A stretch of 64,000 bases of DNA from JAWLBY01 sp041687455 (GTDB lineage: Bacteria; Pseudomonadota; Gammaproteobacteria; Xanthomonadales; Xanthomonadaceae), in NCBI GenBank assembly GCA_041687455.1, contig JAWLBY010000002.1:186001-250000 (forward strand), read 5' to 3'. Of the stretch, positions 7,732 to 15,952 are shown piece by piece; positions within the stretch are counted from its first letter, which is position 1, and the number at the start of each line of letters is the position of its first letter. Made by a program: the position numbers and the translations under genes. Below the pieces are notes generated by a model. It was given only the letters and a program-made list of their open reading frames with translations. It made no database searches and had not been told where the DNA came from.

Positions 7732-8610
7732 TCAGGGATGTTCGGCCTCGACGTGTACGCGCTCGCGCCGCAGCAGATACAGCCCGCTGAGGACGATGAT
7801 CGAGGCTCCGAGCAGGGTTGTTGCGTCCGGAAGGATCTGCCACAGCAGCAGGTCGAGTCCGAACGCCCAGGCGAGCGCGGTGTATTCGAGCGGTGCGACC
7901 AGCGACGCCTCGGCATGGCGGAATGCTTCGGTCACCGCGTACTGACCGAGCGTGCCGACCACGCCAATGCCGGCAATGATCGGCCAGTGCCCGTCGCCGA
8001 TCGGTTGCCATGCGTGCCAGGACAGTGCCAGGGCGCCGGCCGACAGCATCGTCAGCATCCAGACCACCATGCTGTGCGTGCTGTCGGTGCGGCCGATCAC
8101 GCGGACCGCGATCGACGAGATCGCATAGGCGACCGCCGAAACCAGTATCGCGACCGCGCCGAGTGACAGCATGCCTTCGCCGGTCGGTCGGACGATCACC
8201 AGCACGCCGGCGAAACCGCAGACAATCGCACTCCAGCGCCGCGGACCGACCCGTTCGCCGAGCAGCGGTACCGACAGCGCGGTGATCAGCAGCGGTGCGA
8301 CGTAGAACACCGAATAGGTGGTCGACAATGGCAGCGTTCGCAGGCCGTGGATGAAGCACGCCATCATCAGCACCGCGAGCGCGCCGCGCAGCAGATGCAG
8401 CGGCCAGCGGATCCGGATCAATGCCATCGGGCCGACCGCCAGCAGCGCCCAGACCAGCACCAGCGGCAGCGAGGCGAGTCCGCGCAACGCTGCCAGTTGC
8501 AGCGGCGGATAGTGCGGACTGAGCCACTTGAGGCCGGAGTCCATCAGCGCGAACGCGGCCACCGCGACCAGCATGGCCAGCATTCCGCGCAGCGGCGAAT
8601 CGGTGCTCAT
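7732..8610 (-). CDS. EamA/DMT family inner-membrane transporter
   Basis: The 292-residue protein has ten predicted hydrophobic helices in two EamA repeats (residues ~10-140 and ~150-285), the usual drug/metabolite transporter layout. Recognisable pieces are MDSGLKWLSPHYPPLQLAAL in helices 1-2 and PLLGERVGPRRWSAIVCGFAG in the first repeat. Such proteins export metabolites or import nucleotide precursors; the substrate cannot be assigned. ATG 8610 was preferred to TTG 8625. The GNAT gene follows closely, so the acetyltransferase and exporter may act on related compounds, which is inference. Confidence 0.86.
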   Translation of the reverse strand: MSTDSPLRGMLAMLVAVAAFALMDSGLKWLSPHYPPLQLAALRGLASLPLVLVWALLAVGPMALIRIRWPLHLLRGALAVLMMACFIHGLRTLPLSTTYSVFYVAPLLITALSVPLLGERVGPRRWSAIVCGFAGVLVIVRPTGEGMLSLGAVAILVSAVAYAISSIAVRVIGRTDSTHSMVVWMLTMLSAGALALSWHAWQPIGDGHWPIIAGIGVVGTLGQYAVTEAFRHAEASLVAPLEYTALAWAFGLDLLLWQILPDATTLLGASIIVLSGLYLLRRERVHVEAEHP

Positions 8611-8702
8611 CGAAGCGTCGGGCAAAGAGCCGGGATGCTAGCCGTTGCCGGCTGCCGCGCGCTGCGCAACGGCCGGATGCATTCAGCCGTTGTTTACCAG
8701 TC

Positions 8703-8752
8703 GCGTCGGGTCCGGGTGGCCGCGCCGGGTCCGGGTGGTTGCGCCGGGCCCG
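8703..8752. repeat. 19-bp imperfect tandem repeat, 2.6 copies
   Basis: GCGTCGGGTCCGGGTGGCC is followed directly by GCGCCGGGTCCGGGTGGTT and then GCGCCGGGCCCG. It sits in the 273-bp gap between the divergent EamA transporter and EF-hand genes, which otherwise shows no recognised site. Confidence 0.6.
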
Positions 8753-8883
8753 TTACAGCGCAATGAAACGTCTGCAGCAGACGGCCGGGTGGACGCGGGC
8801 GCCGCGGTCAGGTTTCCGGTCTGCCGGTGCTGGCACGTCGACTGCTTGCGAATGGCCATCCCCTCAGCTCACGGAGCACGCCG

Positions 8884-9669
8884 ATGATTGCCCGCACTTC
8901 GTCATTGCTCGCCATTGCGTCGGCATTGGCGCTGGCCGGCCCGGCACTCGCGCAGGGCGGGTCGCAACCGCAAGCGCAGACCGAACCGCAACAGCAGCCG
9001 CCAGCCAGCGAAGTTGGCGGCACCGCGGCGCACGCGGTGTCGTTCGACCAGCTCGACCGCAATCGCGACGGCATGATCGGTCGCGACGAACTCGGCGGCC
9101 AGCACGAGCTGGCCCGGTTGTTCGATGACTACGACAGCGACGACGATGGCCGTCTGTCGCGCTCCGAACTCGACAGTTTCCTCGCGCTCGATGCCGCGAT
9201 GCCGGGCCCCGAGCGCCGTGTCGCCGGTGCCGATGGTGACGCCGGCCGCGATCGCGAAGCCGCCGACGCCGAGGTCGAGCCGTTGCTGGTCGACACCGAA
9301 CGCCGGCGTGAAGGCGTGCTGGCCGATCGGTCGGACAGCGAGCTCGGCAGCATCGGCGCCGGCAGTCCGCGCGCGCATGCCGGCAGCAGCGCCGAGCCGC
9401 CATCGCCGATCGACACATTGCCGCCGACGTTCGCGCAGGCCGATCGCGACGGCGATGGCGTGATCGCGCGCAGCGAAGTGGCAGAGAGCCTCGGCGACCG
9501 CTTCGACGCGATCGACAGCGACGGCGACGGCCGCCTGTCGCGCACCGAGTACAACACCTGGCTGGCGGTCGCCGGCACCAGCGAATGGGACAGCCCGGTC
9601 GGCACGCAGGATGACCTCGATCCGGCGCTGACCCGGCAGGACGACGAGCAGGAGTTCGACGAGGACTGA
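8884..9669 (+). CDS. Exported EF-hand calcium-binding protein
   Basis: The 261-residue protein begins with a signal peptide (IARTSSLLAIASALALAG, cut after PALA). It has four EF-hand loops: DRNRDGMIGRDE and DSDDDGRLSRSE in the N-terminal half, DRDGDGVIARSE and DSDGDGRLSRTE in the C-terminal half, each with acidic residues at the calcium-coordinating positions. A ~75-residue acidic, low-complexity spacer separates the pairs. It probably binds calcium in the periplasm; the partner is unknown. ATG 8884 was chosen because it opens the signal peptide; an upstream frame from 8827 adds only uncharacteristic residues. Confidence 0.85.
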   Translation: MIARTSSLLAIASALALAGPALAQGGSQPQAQTEPQQQPPASEVGGTAAHAVSFDQLDRNRDGMIGRDELGGQHELARLFDDYDSDDDGRLSRSELDSFLALDAAMPGPERRVAGADGDAGRDREAADAEVEPLLVDTERRREGVLADRSDSELGSIGAGSPRAHAGSSAEPPSPIDTLPPTFAQADRDGDGVIARSEVAESLGDRFDAIDSDGDGRLSRTEYNTWLAVAGTSEWDSPVGTQDDLDPALTRQDDEQEFDED

Positions 9670-9802
9670 AACGTTCCGGGCGTTCGCCGGCCGCGTCCGG
9701 CGCCACGCGCCAGCGGCGGCGGCGCGAACTGCGGTCGACCGCCTTCGCGGTTTGCTCCCGCGACGGTAGGATGGAGGCTCGTTTCCGCTCGGGGGAGGGC
9801 CG

Positions 9803-10381
9803 ATGCGCGCAGTGAAGATGATCGCCGGACTGGTGCTGGCACTGGCGGTGGTGTTCGTGGTCGGCGGGCTGCTGCTGCCGGACAAGGTCCATGTCGAGCG
9901 TGCGATCGAGATCGATCGGCCGCCGGCCGAGGTCTATGCGGTATTGAACGGCTTCGGCCGTTTCAACGAATGGTCGCCGTGGCTCGGTTTCGATCCGACC
10001 GCGGAATACCGCTTCGAGGGCCCGGTCAGCGGCATCGGCGCGCGGATGGCCTGGCACGGCGACAAGGGCGGCGGCTCGCAGGAGATCGTCGCTGTCGTCG
10101 ATGGCGCGCAGATCGATGTCGCGCTCGATTTCGGCAGCGACGGCCAGGCACTGGCGCACTATCTGGTGCAACCGCACGGCGGCGGCACGCGGCTGGTCTG
10201 GAGCTTCGACACCGAGTTCCAGGGCAGCCTGGTCGGGCGCTGGTTCGGGCTCGCGTTCGACCGCATGATCGGTGCCGATTACGAACGCGGCCTGCAGCAG
10301 TTGAAGGTGCTGCTCGAAACGCCGGCAGCGGCCGGGCCGGACGAGGTCGGGTTGCCGGCGTTCGACGACGCCGAGACCTGA
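9803..10381 (+). CDS. Membrane-anchored SRPBCC-fold protein
   Basis: The 192-residue protein has one N-terminal transmembrane helix (MIAGLVLALAVVFVVGGLLL) followed by an SRPBCC (polyketide cyclase-like) domain. Typical elements are HVERAIEIDRPPAEVYAVLN, FNEWSPWLGFDP, and WSFDTEFQGSLVGRWFGLAFDRMIGADYERGL near the end. The fold binds hydrophobic ligands; no specific substrate is evident. The domain faces the periplasm if the helix is a signal anchor. It is convergent with the biotin-carboxylase gene, with a stem-loop between them. Confidence 0.85.
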   Translation: MRAVKMIAGLVLALAVVFVVGGLLLPDKVHVERAIEIDRPPAEVYAVLNGFGRFNEWSPWLGFDPTAEYRFEGPVSGIGARMAWHGDKGGGSQEIVAVVDGAQIDVALDFGSDGQALAHYLVQPHGGGTRLVWSFDTEFQGSLVGRWFGLAFDRMIGADYERGLQQLKVLLETPAAAGPDEVGLPAFDDAET

Positions 10382-10419
10382 GCCGCGGCGAACGGCGACG
10401 GCAGGTTCGGCGGCAGGGC

Positions 10420-10446
10420 GGCGCAGACGGCCACTTCGTCTGCGCC
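10420..10446. terminator. Bidirectional stem-loop between convergent genes
   Basis: GGCGCAGACG and CGTCTGCGCC form a perfect 10-bp stem with a 7-nt loop, centred in the gap between the SRPBCC gene (plus) and the carboxylase gene (minus). No T-run follows on either side. Position between two gene ends supports a shared terminator. Confidence 0.6.
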
Positions 10447-10460
10447 GGACTGCGCGCGGG

Positions 10461-12458
10461 TCAGCCTTCCGCGAACACCGCCAGCACGGTATCGGCTTCG
10501 ACGACGTCGCCGACCACCACCCGCAATTCGCTGACCACGCCGGCCTGCGGTGCCTTCAGGGCCAGCTCCATCTTCATCGCTTCCATCACGATCACGATCT
10601 GCTGCGGTTCGACCGCGGCACCGGCCTCGACCTGTACGGCGACGATCCGGCCCGGCATCGGTGCGCGCAGCCGGTCGGCACCGGATTCGGTGCCGGCCTC
10701 GAAACCGAACGGGCGCGCCGGGTGGAAGCGGTAGCGGCGGCCGTCCACATGCACCAGCAGGTCCCCACCGCTGGCGCGCGCCGGCAGCCGCTGCGGCCGG
10801 CCGTCGAGTGAAACGGTGACGCTGTCAGGGGCGGCCGCCAGCAGCCGGACCTCGCAGGTGGCGTCGGGCGTATCGAGTCGGAATGCTTCGGCAACGCCGG
10901 TGACCTGCAGTTCGATCGCCTGGCCGCGCCACTCCATCCGCAGCGGTTGCGTGCTCGGCTGGCCGAGCCGCCAGCCGTCGGCGCGACCCCATGGCGAGTC
11001 CGGTTCGCCGCGACGCTCGGCGTCGGCGCGCGCGTCGTCGCGTTCGGCGAGCAGCCGCAGCGTCGCGGCCGCCGCCAGCGCAGCGAGCGGTGGCGCCGGC
11101 GGCAGGTCGACGAATTCGTCCAGATGGCGATCGAGGTAGCCGGTGTCGATCCGCCCTTCGGTGACCGCCGGATGCGCGATCAGCCGCTCGAGGAAGGCGA
11201 TGTTGCTGGCTGGACCGACCACGTCGCAGGCCGCCAGTGCATCGCGCATCCGCGCCAGCGCGGCCGCCCGGTCAGCGCCGTGCGCGATCAGCTTGGCGAT
11301 CATCGGGTCGTAGAACATGCTGACGCTGTCGCCCTGTTCGACGCCGGCGTCGATCCGGATGCCGGCGCCGGGCCGCGGCAGCACCAGCCGCTCGAGCCGG
11401 CCGCTGCCGGGCAGGAAGCCGCGCTCGGGGTCCTCGGCATACAGCCGCAGTTCGATCGCGTGACCGCGGCTGGTGATGTCCTGCTGCCGCGCCGGCAACG
11501 GCTCGCCGGAGGCGACCTTCAACTGCCACTCGACCAGATCGAAACCGGTGGTCTCCTCGGTGACCGGATGTTCGACCTGCAGCCGCGTGTTGATCTCCAT
11601 GAAATAGAACCGGCCGTCGGCGCCGAGAATGAACTCGACGGTGCCGGCGTTGACGTAGTCGACCGCGCGGCCGGCCTTGACCGCCGCTTCGCCCATCGCC
11701 GCCCGCAGGTCGGACGTCAGCGTCGCTGACGGCGTTTCCTCCAGCACCTTCTGGTAGCGGCGCTGGGCCGAACATTCGCGCTCGTTCAGATGGATCACGT
11801 TGCCGTGCGCGTCGCCGAAGATCTGGAACTCGATGTGCCGTGGCGTCTCGATGTAGCGTTCGAGCAGCACCCGGTCGCGACCGAATGCGCCGGCGGCTTC
11901 GCGCTGGCAGCTCGCCAGCGCTTCGGCGAACTCGCCCGCCGCGCGGACGATTCGCATGCCCTTGCCGCCGCCGCCATGCGCGGCCTTGATCATCAGCGGA
12001 TAGCCGATCTCGTCGGCCTGCTCGGCCAGCCATGCCGGGTCCTGGTTCTCGCCGGTGTATCCCGGCACCACCGGCACGCCGTGCGCGGCCATCAGCTCCT
12101 TGGCACCGGCCTTCGAGCCGAGCCTGCGCATCGAATCGGCGCGTGGACCGACGAAAATCAGCCCGGTGCGCTCGACCGCATCGACGAACTCGGCGTTCTC
12201 CGACAGGAAGCCGTAGCCGGGATGGATCGCATCGGCGCCCGCCAGTTCGGCTGCGTTGAGGATCGCATCGATCTTCAGGTACGACTCCGCCGGCCGACTG
12301 CCGCCGATGTGGATGGCCTCGTCGGCGAGCCGGACGTGGCGGGCCTGCGCGTCGGCGTCGGAATGGACCGCGATGCTGTGCACGCCGAGCCGCCGGCAGG
12401 TGCGGATGATGCGGCAGGCGATTTCGCCGCGATTGGCGATCAGCAGTCGTTTCAGCAT
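10461..12458 (-). CDS. liuD: Biotin-dependent acyl-CoA carboxylase alpha subunit, probably methylcrotonyl-CoA carboxylase
   Basis: The 665-residue protein has the full alpha-subunit order: biotin carboxylase N-domain (LKRLLIANRGEIACRIIRT), ATP-grasp with HGGGGKGMRIV and MEINTRLQVEHPVTE, the C-domain (HAIELRLYAEDPERGFLPGSG), a linker, and a C-terminal biotinyl domain with VMEAMKMEL, the Lys being biotinylated. It carboxylates 3-methylcrotonyl-CoA in leucine breakdown if paired with the matching beta subunit, which is not in the window. The assignment over acetyl- or propionyl-CoA carboxylase rests on the adjacent methylglutaconyl-CoA hydratase-like gene, 136 nt upstream on the same strand. Confidence 0.85.
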   Translation of the reverse strand: MLKRLLIANRGEIACRIIRTCRRLGVHSIAVHSDADAQARHVRLADEAIHIGGSRPAESYLKIDAILNAAELAGADAIHPGYGFLSENAEFVDAVERTGLIFVGPRADSMRRLGSKAGAKELMAAHGVPVVPGYTGENQDPAWLAEQADEIGYPLMIKAAHGGGGKGMRIVRAAGEFAEALASCQREAAGAFGRDRVLLERYIETPRHIEFQIFGDAHGNVIHLNERECSAQRRYQKVLEETPSATLTSDLRAAMGEAAVKAGRAVDYVNAGTVEFILGADGRFYFMEINTRLQVEHPVTEETTGFDLVEWQLKVASGEPLPARQQDITSRGHAIELRLYAEDPERGFLPGSGRLERLVLPRPGAGIRIDAGVEQGDSVSMFYDPMIAKLIAHGADRAAALARMRDALAACDVVGPASNIAFLERLIAHPAVTEGRIDTGYLDRHLDEFVDLPPAPPLAALAAAATLRLLAERDDARADAERRGEPDSPWGRADGWRLGQPSTQPLRMEWRGQAIELQVTGVAEAFRLDTPDATCEVRLLAAAPDSVTVSLDGRPQRLPARASGGDLLVHVDGRRYRFHPARPFGFEAGTESGADRLRAPMPGRIVAVQVEAGAAVEPQQIVIVMEAMKMELALKAPQAGVVSELRVVVGDVVEADTVLAVFAEG

Positions 12459-12529
12459 GCCGGTCGGCTCCGTGATTCGGTGCGCGGCTGCAGTCGACAG
12501 GGAACGACTGCAGCGTCGCGCGTCTTTGC

Positions 12530-12553
12530 TGTGGGAGCGGCGTCAGCCGCGAT
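12530..12553. repeat. Dispersed repeat copy of the GGGAGCGGC..GCCGC type
   Basis: TGTGGGAGCGGCGTCAGCCG followed by CGAT lies between the two leucine-degradation genes. A related inverted pair of the same core (GAGCGGCTTCAGC) is at 46842-46908. Such short dispersed elements are common between genes in this bacterial group. Confidence 0.55.
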
Positions 12554-12594
12554 CTTTGCCTGGCTGCCCAGGCGCATCGAAATCGGGCCGGGCC

Positions 12595-13383
12595 TCAGCC
12601 CCGGGTCCAGTTCGGCGGGCGCTTGTCGAAGAATGCGCTCAGTCCTTCCTGACCTTCGGCACCGACCCGCAGGCGGGCGATCAGCGCCGCATTGTCGCGG
12701 TCGGTCGCCTCCAGCGCCTCGATCGTGCCGCCGCCGATCCGCTGCACCAGCCGCTTGGCTTCGACCAGCGCCAGCGGCCCGGCCGCACGCAACCGGTCGA
12801 GTTCCGCGGCGACCGCGGCGTCGAGTTCATCGACCGCCACCGTGCGGTGCAGCAGGCCGATCTTCTCGGCAAGCGCCGCATCGAACACCTCGGCAGTCAG
12901 GAACAGTCGCCGCGCATGGCGCGCGCCGATCGCGGCGATCACATACGGCGAAATCACCGCCGGCACCAGCCCGAGCCGGGTTTCGGTCAGGCCGAATTTC
13001 GCATGCGCGGCGCCGATCGCGATGTCGCAGCAGGCGATCAGGCCGACGCCGCCCCCGTAGGCGGCGCCGTTGACGCGCGCGATGGTCGGCTTCGACAGCG
13101 CGTTGAGCGTTCGCATCAGCCGTGCGAGCTGTTCGGAATCGGCGCGGTTGTCGTCCTCGCTCGCGGCGGCCATCCGCCGCATCCAGCCGAGGTCGGCGCC
13201 GGCCGAGAACGACTTGCCGTTGCCGGTCAGCACCAGCGCGCGGACTCCGGGGTCGCGCTCGAGCCGTTCCAGCGCGGCGGTCAGCTCGGCAATCAGCAGG
13301 TCGTCGAATGCGTTGTGGACGTCCGGCCGATCGAGCTGGACGGTGGCGACACGGTCGGCGATCGCAACGGAGATTCGGGACAC
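12595..13383 (-). CDS. liuC: Enoyl-CoA hydratase family protein, probably methylglutaconyl-CoA hydratase
   Basis: The 262-residue crotonase-fold protein has the oxyanion-hole segments KSFSAGADLGWMRRM and NGAAYGGGVGLIACCDIAI, then KFGLTETRLGLVPAVISPYV with the acidic residue expected in hydratases. GADLGWMRRMA and the GLVPAVISPYV run are characteristic of 3-methylglutaconyl- or gamma-carboxygeranoyl-CoA hydratases. It hydrates 3-methylglutaconyl-CoA to HMG-CoA in leucine degradation, fitting the downstream carboxylase. The start is uncertain between GTG 13383 and GTG 13395. It is divergent from feoA; the Fur box lies in the shared 174-nt spacer. Confidence 0.82.
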   Translation of the reverse strand: MSRISVAIADRVATVQLDRPDVHNAFDDLLIAELTAALERLERDPGVRALVLTGNGKSFSAGADLGWMRRMAAASEDDNRADSEQLARLMRTLNALSKPTIARVNGAAYGGGVGLIACCDIAIGAAHAKFGLTETRLGLVPAVISPYVIAAIGARHARRLFLTAEVFDAALAEKIGLLHRTVAVDELDAAVAAELDRLRAAGPLALVEAKRLVQRIGGGTIEALEATDRDNAALIARLRVGAEGQEGLSAFFDKRPPNWTRG

Positions 13384-13523
13384 GGGGCAGGGCACCGGTT
13401 CGGGTCAGCCGCGCAGTTTACCGGCTGGCGCCGCCGGATCCGTCGATTTGACCTGGATCAATTCGGCTGACTGCCGGCATGCCACGCTCGCTGGCGGCCG
13501 TCGCCAGTCCGGTCGAATAGCGG

Positions 13524-13542
13524 CATAATGCGAATCATTCTT
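13524..13542. promoter_or_regulatory. Fur box upstream of feoA
   Basis: CATAATGCGAATCATTCTT matches the 19-bp Fur consensus GATAATGATAATCATTATC at 14 positions. It ends 15 nt before the feoA start codon, so Fur-Fe(II) binding should block transcription when iron is plentiful. The box also lies in the upstream region of the divergent liuC. Confidence 0.8.
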
Positions 13543-13557
13543 GTGTAGCTCCGTGCC

Positions 13558-13806
13558 ATGACCCGACTCACCGACCTCGCCAGGGGCGCCCACGGCATCG
13601 TTGCCGCGGTCGACGACGACCACGCGACCGACCCGATCGCGCAGCGTCTGCGTGACCTCGGTTTCGTGCCGGGCGAGCCGATCCGGCTGGTCGCCTGCGG
13701 GCCGCTCGGCGGCGAGCCGCTGCTGGTGCAGATCGGCTACACCCGGTTCGCGCTGCGGCGGACCGAGGCGCGCCGCGTGCGGATCCAGCCCGGAGTGGCT
13801 GCGTGA
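13558..13806 (+). CDS. feoA: Ferrous iron transport protein A
   Basis: The 82-residue protein is an SH3-like FeoA: TRLTDLARGAHGIVAAV, then RLRDLGFVPGEPIRLV, and a C-terminal strand TRFALRRTEARRVRI. FeoA is a small cytosolic partner of FeoB needed for efficient Fe(II) uptake. Its stop overlaps the FeoB start (GTGA), and a Fur box precedes it, so iron limitation should induce the operon. Confidence 0.93.
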   Translation: MTRLTDLARGAHGIVAAVDDDHATDPIAQRLRDLGFVPGEPIRLVACGPLGGEPLLVQIGYTRFALRRTEARRVRIQPGVAA

Positions 13807-15635
13807 GCGCAATGCGCATCGCGCTGGTCGGCAATCCGAACTGCGGCAAGACCGCATTGTTCAACCGGCTGACCGGCAGCCGGCAGAAGGTCGCGAACTA
13901 CGCCGGGGTCACTGTCGAGCGCAAGGAAGGCTGGCTGCAGACGCCGGCTGGCAAGCGTCTGCGGGTGCTCGACCTGCCCGGCGCCTACAGCTTCGATGCA
14001 GCGAGCCCCGACGAGCAGATCACCCGCGAAATCTGTCTCGGGCAGCATGCCGATGAGCCGGCCCCGGACCTGATCGTCTGCGTCGCCGACGCGACCAACC
14101 TGCGCCTGCACCTGCGGTTCGTGCTCGAACTGCGGCGCTTGGGCCGGCCGATGCTGCTGGCGCTGAACATGATGGACGCGGCCCGCAGGCGCGGCATCGA
14201 GATCGACGTCGCCGCGCTCGAACGCGAGCTCGGCATGCCGGTGGTCGAGACGATCGCGGTGCGCCGGGACGGCACCCGCGGCCTGCTGCAGCGGCTCGAC
14301 GACGCATTTCCGCCGGCGCCGGCGCCGCTGGCGGACGATCTCGACATCCACGCGCGGGTCCGCGAGATCCTCGCCGGCACGGTGCGGATGCCGCGCGCAA
14401 CGGCGGCGATCGACGACGCGCTCGACCGCTGGCTGCTGCATCCGGTGATCGGCATGCTGGTGCTGTCGAGCGTGATGTTCCTGATCTTCCAGGCAGTGTT
14501 CGCGTGGGCGGCGCCGATGCAGGATGCGCTCGGCGGCGGCATCGCCGCGGTCGGTGGCTGGGTCGCGGCCAATCTGCCTGACGGCCCGCTGCAGAGCCTG
14601 GTCGTCGACGGGCTGTTCGCCGGTCTCGGCACCGTGCTCGAGTTCCTGCCGCAGATCCTGCTGCTGTTCCTGTTCATCCTGCTGCTCGAAGAGTCCGGCT
14701 ACCTGCCGCGGGCAGCGTTCCTGCTCGACCGGCTGATGTTCGCGGCCGGCCTGACCGGGCGCTCGTTCATCCCGCTGCTGTCGAGCTTCGCCTGTGCGAT
14801 TCCGGGCGTCATGGCGACCCGGACGATCCAGGATCCGCGCGACCGCATCGCGACGATCCTGGTCGCGCCGCTGATGACCTGTTCGGCGCGGCTGCCGGTC
14901 TACGCGCTGCTGATCGGCGCGTTCATCCCGCGCGAACAGGTCGGCGGCATCCTCAACCTGCAGGGGCTGGTGCTGTTCGGACTGTACCTGGCCGGCGTGC
15001 TCAGCGCGCTGGCCGCGGCCTGGGTCATGAAGCACTGGCGACGCGATCGCAGCGAACACGCGCTGCTGATGGAGCTGCCGTCGTACCGGCTGCCGAACCT
15101 GGCCGACGTCGGCATCGGGCTGTGGGAGCGGGCGCGGATCTTCGTCCGCCGGGTGACCACGATCATCCTGTCGCTGACCGTGCTGCTGTGGGCGCTGTCG
15201 AGCTTCCCGGTGCCGCCGGACGGCGCCACCGGGGCTGCGATCGACTACAGCCTGGCCGGGCGGATCGGGCATCTGATCGAGCCGATCTTCGCCCCGATCG
15301 GCTTCAACTGGCAGATCTGCATCGCGCTGATCCCGGGGCTGGCCGCACGCGAGGTCGCGGTGTCGGCGCTGGCGACCGTCTATGCGATCTCGGCCGAGAC
15401 CGACGAGCTGGCCTCGCAGGCGCTGGCGCCGCTGGTCGCGGCCGACTGGTCGCTGGCGACGGCGCTGTCGCTGCTGGTCTGGTACGTCTACGCACCGCAA
15501 TGCCTGTCGACGCTGGCGGTGATCCGCCGCGAGACCGAGTCGTGGAAAACGACACTGTTCGCCGCCAGCTACCTGTTCGGACTGGCCTATTTGGCGTCGC
15601 TGCTGGTCTACCAGATCACGGTGCGACTGACATGA
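13803..15635 (+). CDS. feoB: Ferrous iron transport GTPase/permease B
   Basis: The 610-residue inner-membrane protein has an N-terminal G domain with P-loop GNPNCGKT (residues 10-17), the G2 segment NYAGVTVERKEG, G3 DLPGAYS and G4 NMMD. The permease part follows with Gate motifs around SFACAIPGVMATRTI, where the conserved Cys sits, and several later helices ending YQITVRLT. It imports Fe(II) from the periplasm. It is shorter than E. coli FeoB (~770) but in the range of Xanthomonad homologues. GTG 13803 overlaps feoA; ATG 13812 is an alternative start. Confidence 0.95.
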   Translation: MSAMRIALVGNPNCGKTALFNRLTGSRQKVANYAGVTVERKEGWLQTPAGKRLRVLDLPGAYSFDAASPDEQITREICLGQHADEPAPDLIVCVADATNLRLHLRFVLELRRLGRPMLLALNMMDAARRRGIEIDVAALERELGMPVVETIAVRRDGTRGLLQRLDDAFPPAPAPLADDLDIHARVREILAGTVRMPRATAAIDDALDRWLLHPVIGMLVLSSVMFLIFQAVFAWAAPMQDALGGGIAAVGGWVAANLPDGPLQSLVVDGLFAGLGTVLEFLPQILLLFLFILLLEESGYLPRAAFLLDRLMFAAGLTGRSFIPLLSSFACAIPGVMATRTIQDPRDRIATILVAPLMTCSARLPVYALLIGAFIPREQVGGILNLQGLVLFGLYLAGVLSALAAAWVMKHWRRDRSEHALLMELPSYRLPNLADVGIGLWERARIFVRRVTTIILSLTVLLWALSSFPVPPDGATGAAIDYSLAGRIGHLIEPIFAPIGFNWQICIALIPGLAAREVAVSALATVYAISAETDELASQALAPLVAADWSLATALSLLVWYVYAPQCLSTLAVIRRETESWKTTLFAASYLFGLAYLASLLVYQITVRLT

Positions 15636-15868
15636 GCCCGCTGCTGCAGATGTTCGTGGTAACGGCAGTGGTGCTGTTCGCCGCCGCCAGCGTGCTGCGT
15701 CGGATCGCGCCCGGCCGGGTCTGGCAGTGGCAGGCGCGGCTGTCGTTCGCGCTCGAACGGGCGCCGGCTCCGAGCTGGCGGGCCCGGCTCGGCCGTCGGC
15801 TGCGGCCGCCGATCGGCGGCGCGCCCGGCTGCGCGGTCGGATGCGCGAGCTGCAACGGTTGCCGCTGA
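15632..15868 (+). CDS. DUF6587-like small membrane protein of the feo operon
   Basis: This 78-residue protein has one N-terminal transmembrane helix (LLQMFVVTAVVLFAAASVLR), a basic middle, and a cysteine-rich tail GCAVGCASCNGCR with four Cys. Position right after feoB (ATGA overlap) and the Cys-rich end match the DUF6587 proteins seen after feoB in this group, which take the place of FeoC. The cysteines could bind iron or an Fe-S cluster, an inference from spacing only. Confidence 0.75.
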   Translation: MSPLLQMFVVTAVVLFAAASVLRRIAPGRVWQWQARLSFALERAPAPSWRARLGRRLRPPIGGAPGCAVGCASCNGCR

Positions 15869-15952
15869 GCGCCCGGCCCGGTCGGCGCTCGCTTCGGCGC
15901 GACCGCGACCCTGGCAACACTGACCTAACCGGCGGCTTGTTAAGCTTCGCCG

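Noticed and set aside
15100..15140. GCTGTGGGAGCGGGCGCGG inside feoB as another dispersed repeat copy
   Set aside because: It is within coding sequence, lacks the TCAGCCGC half, and encodes normal FeoB residues.
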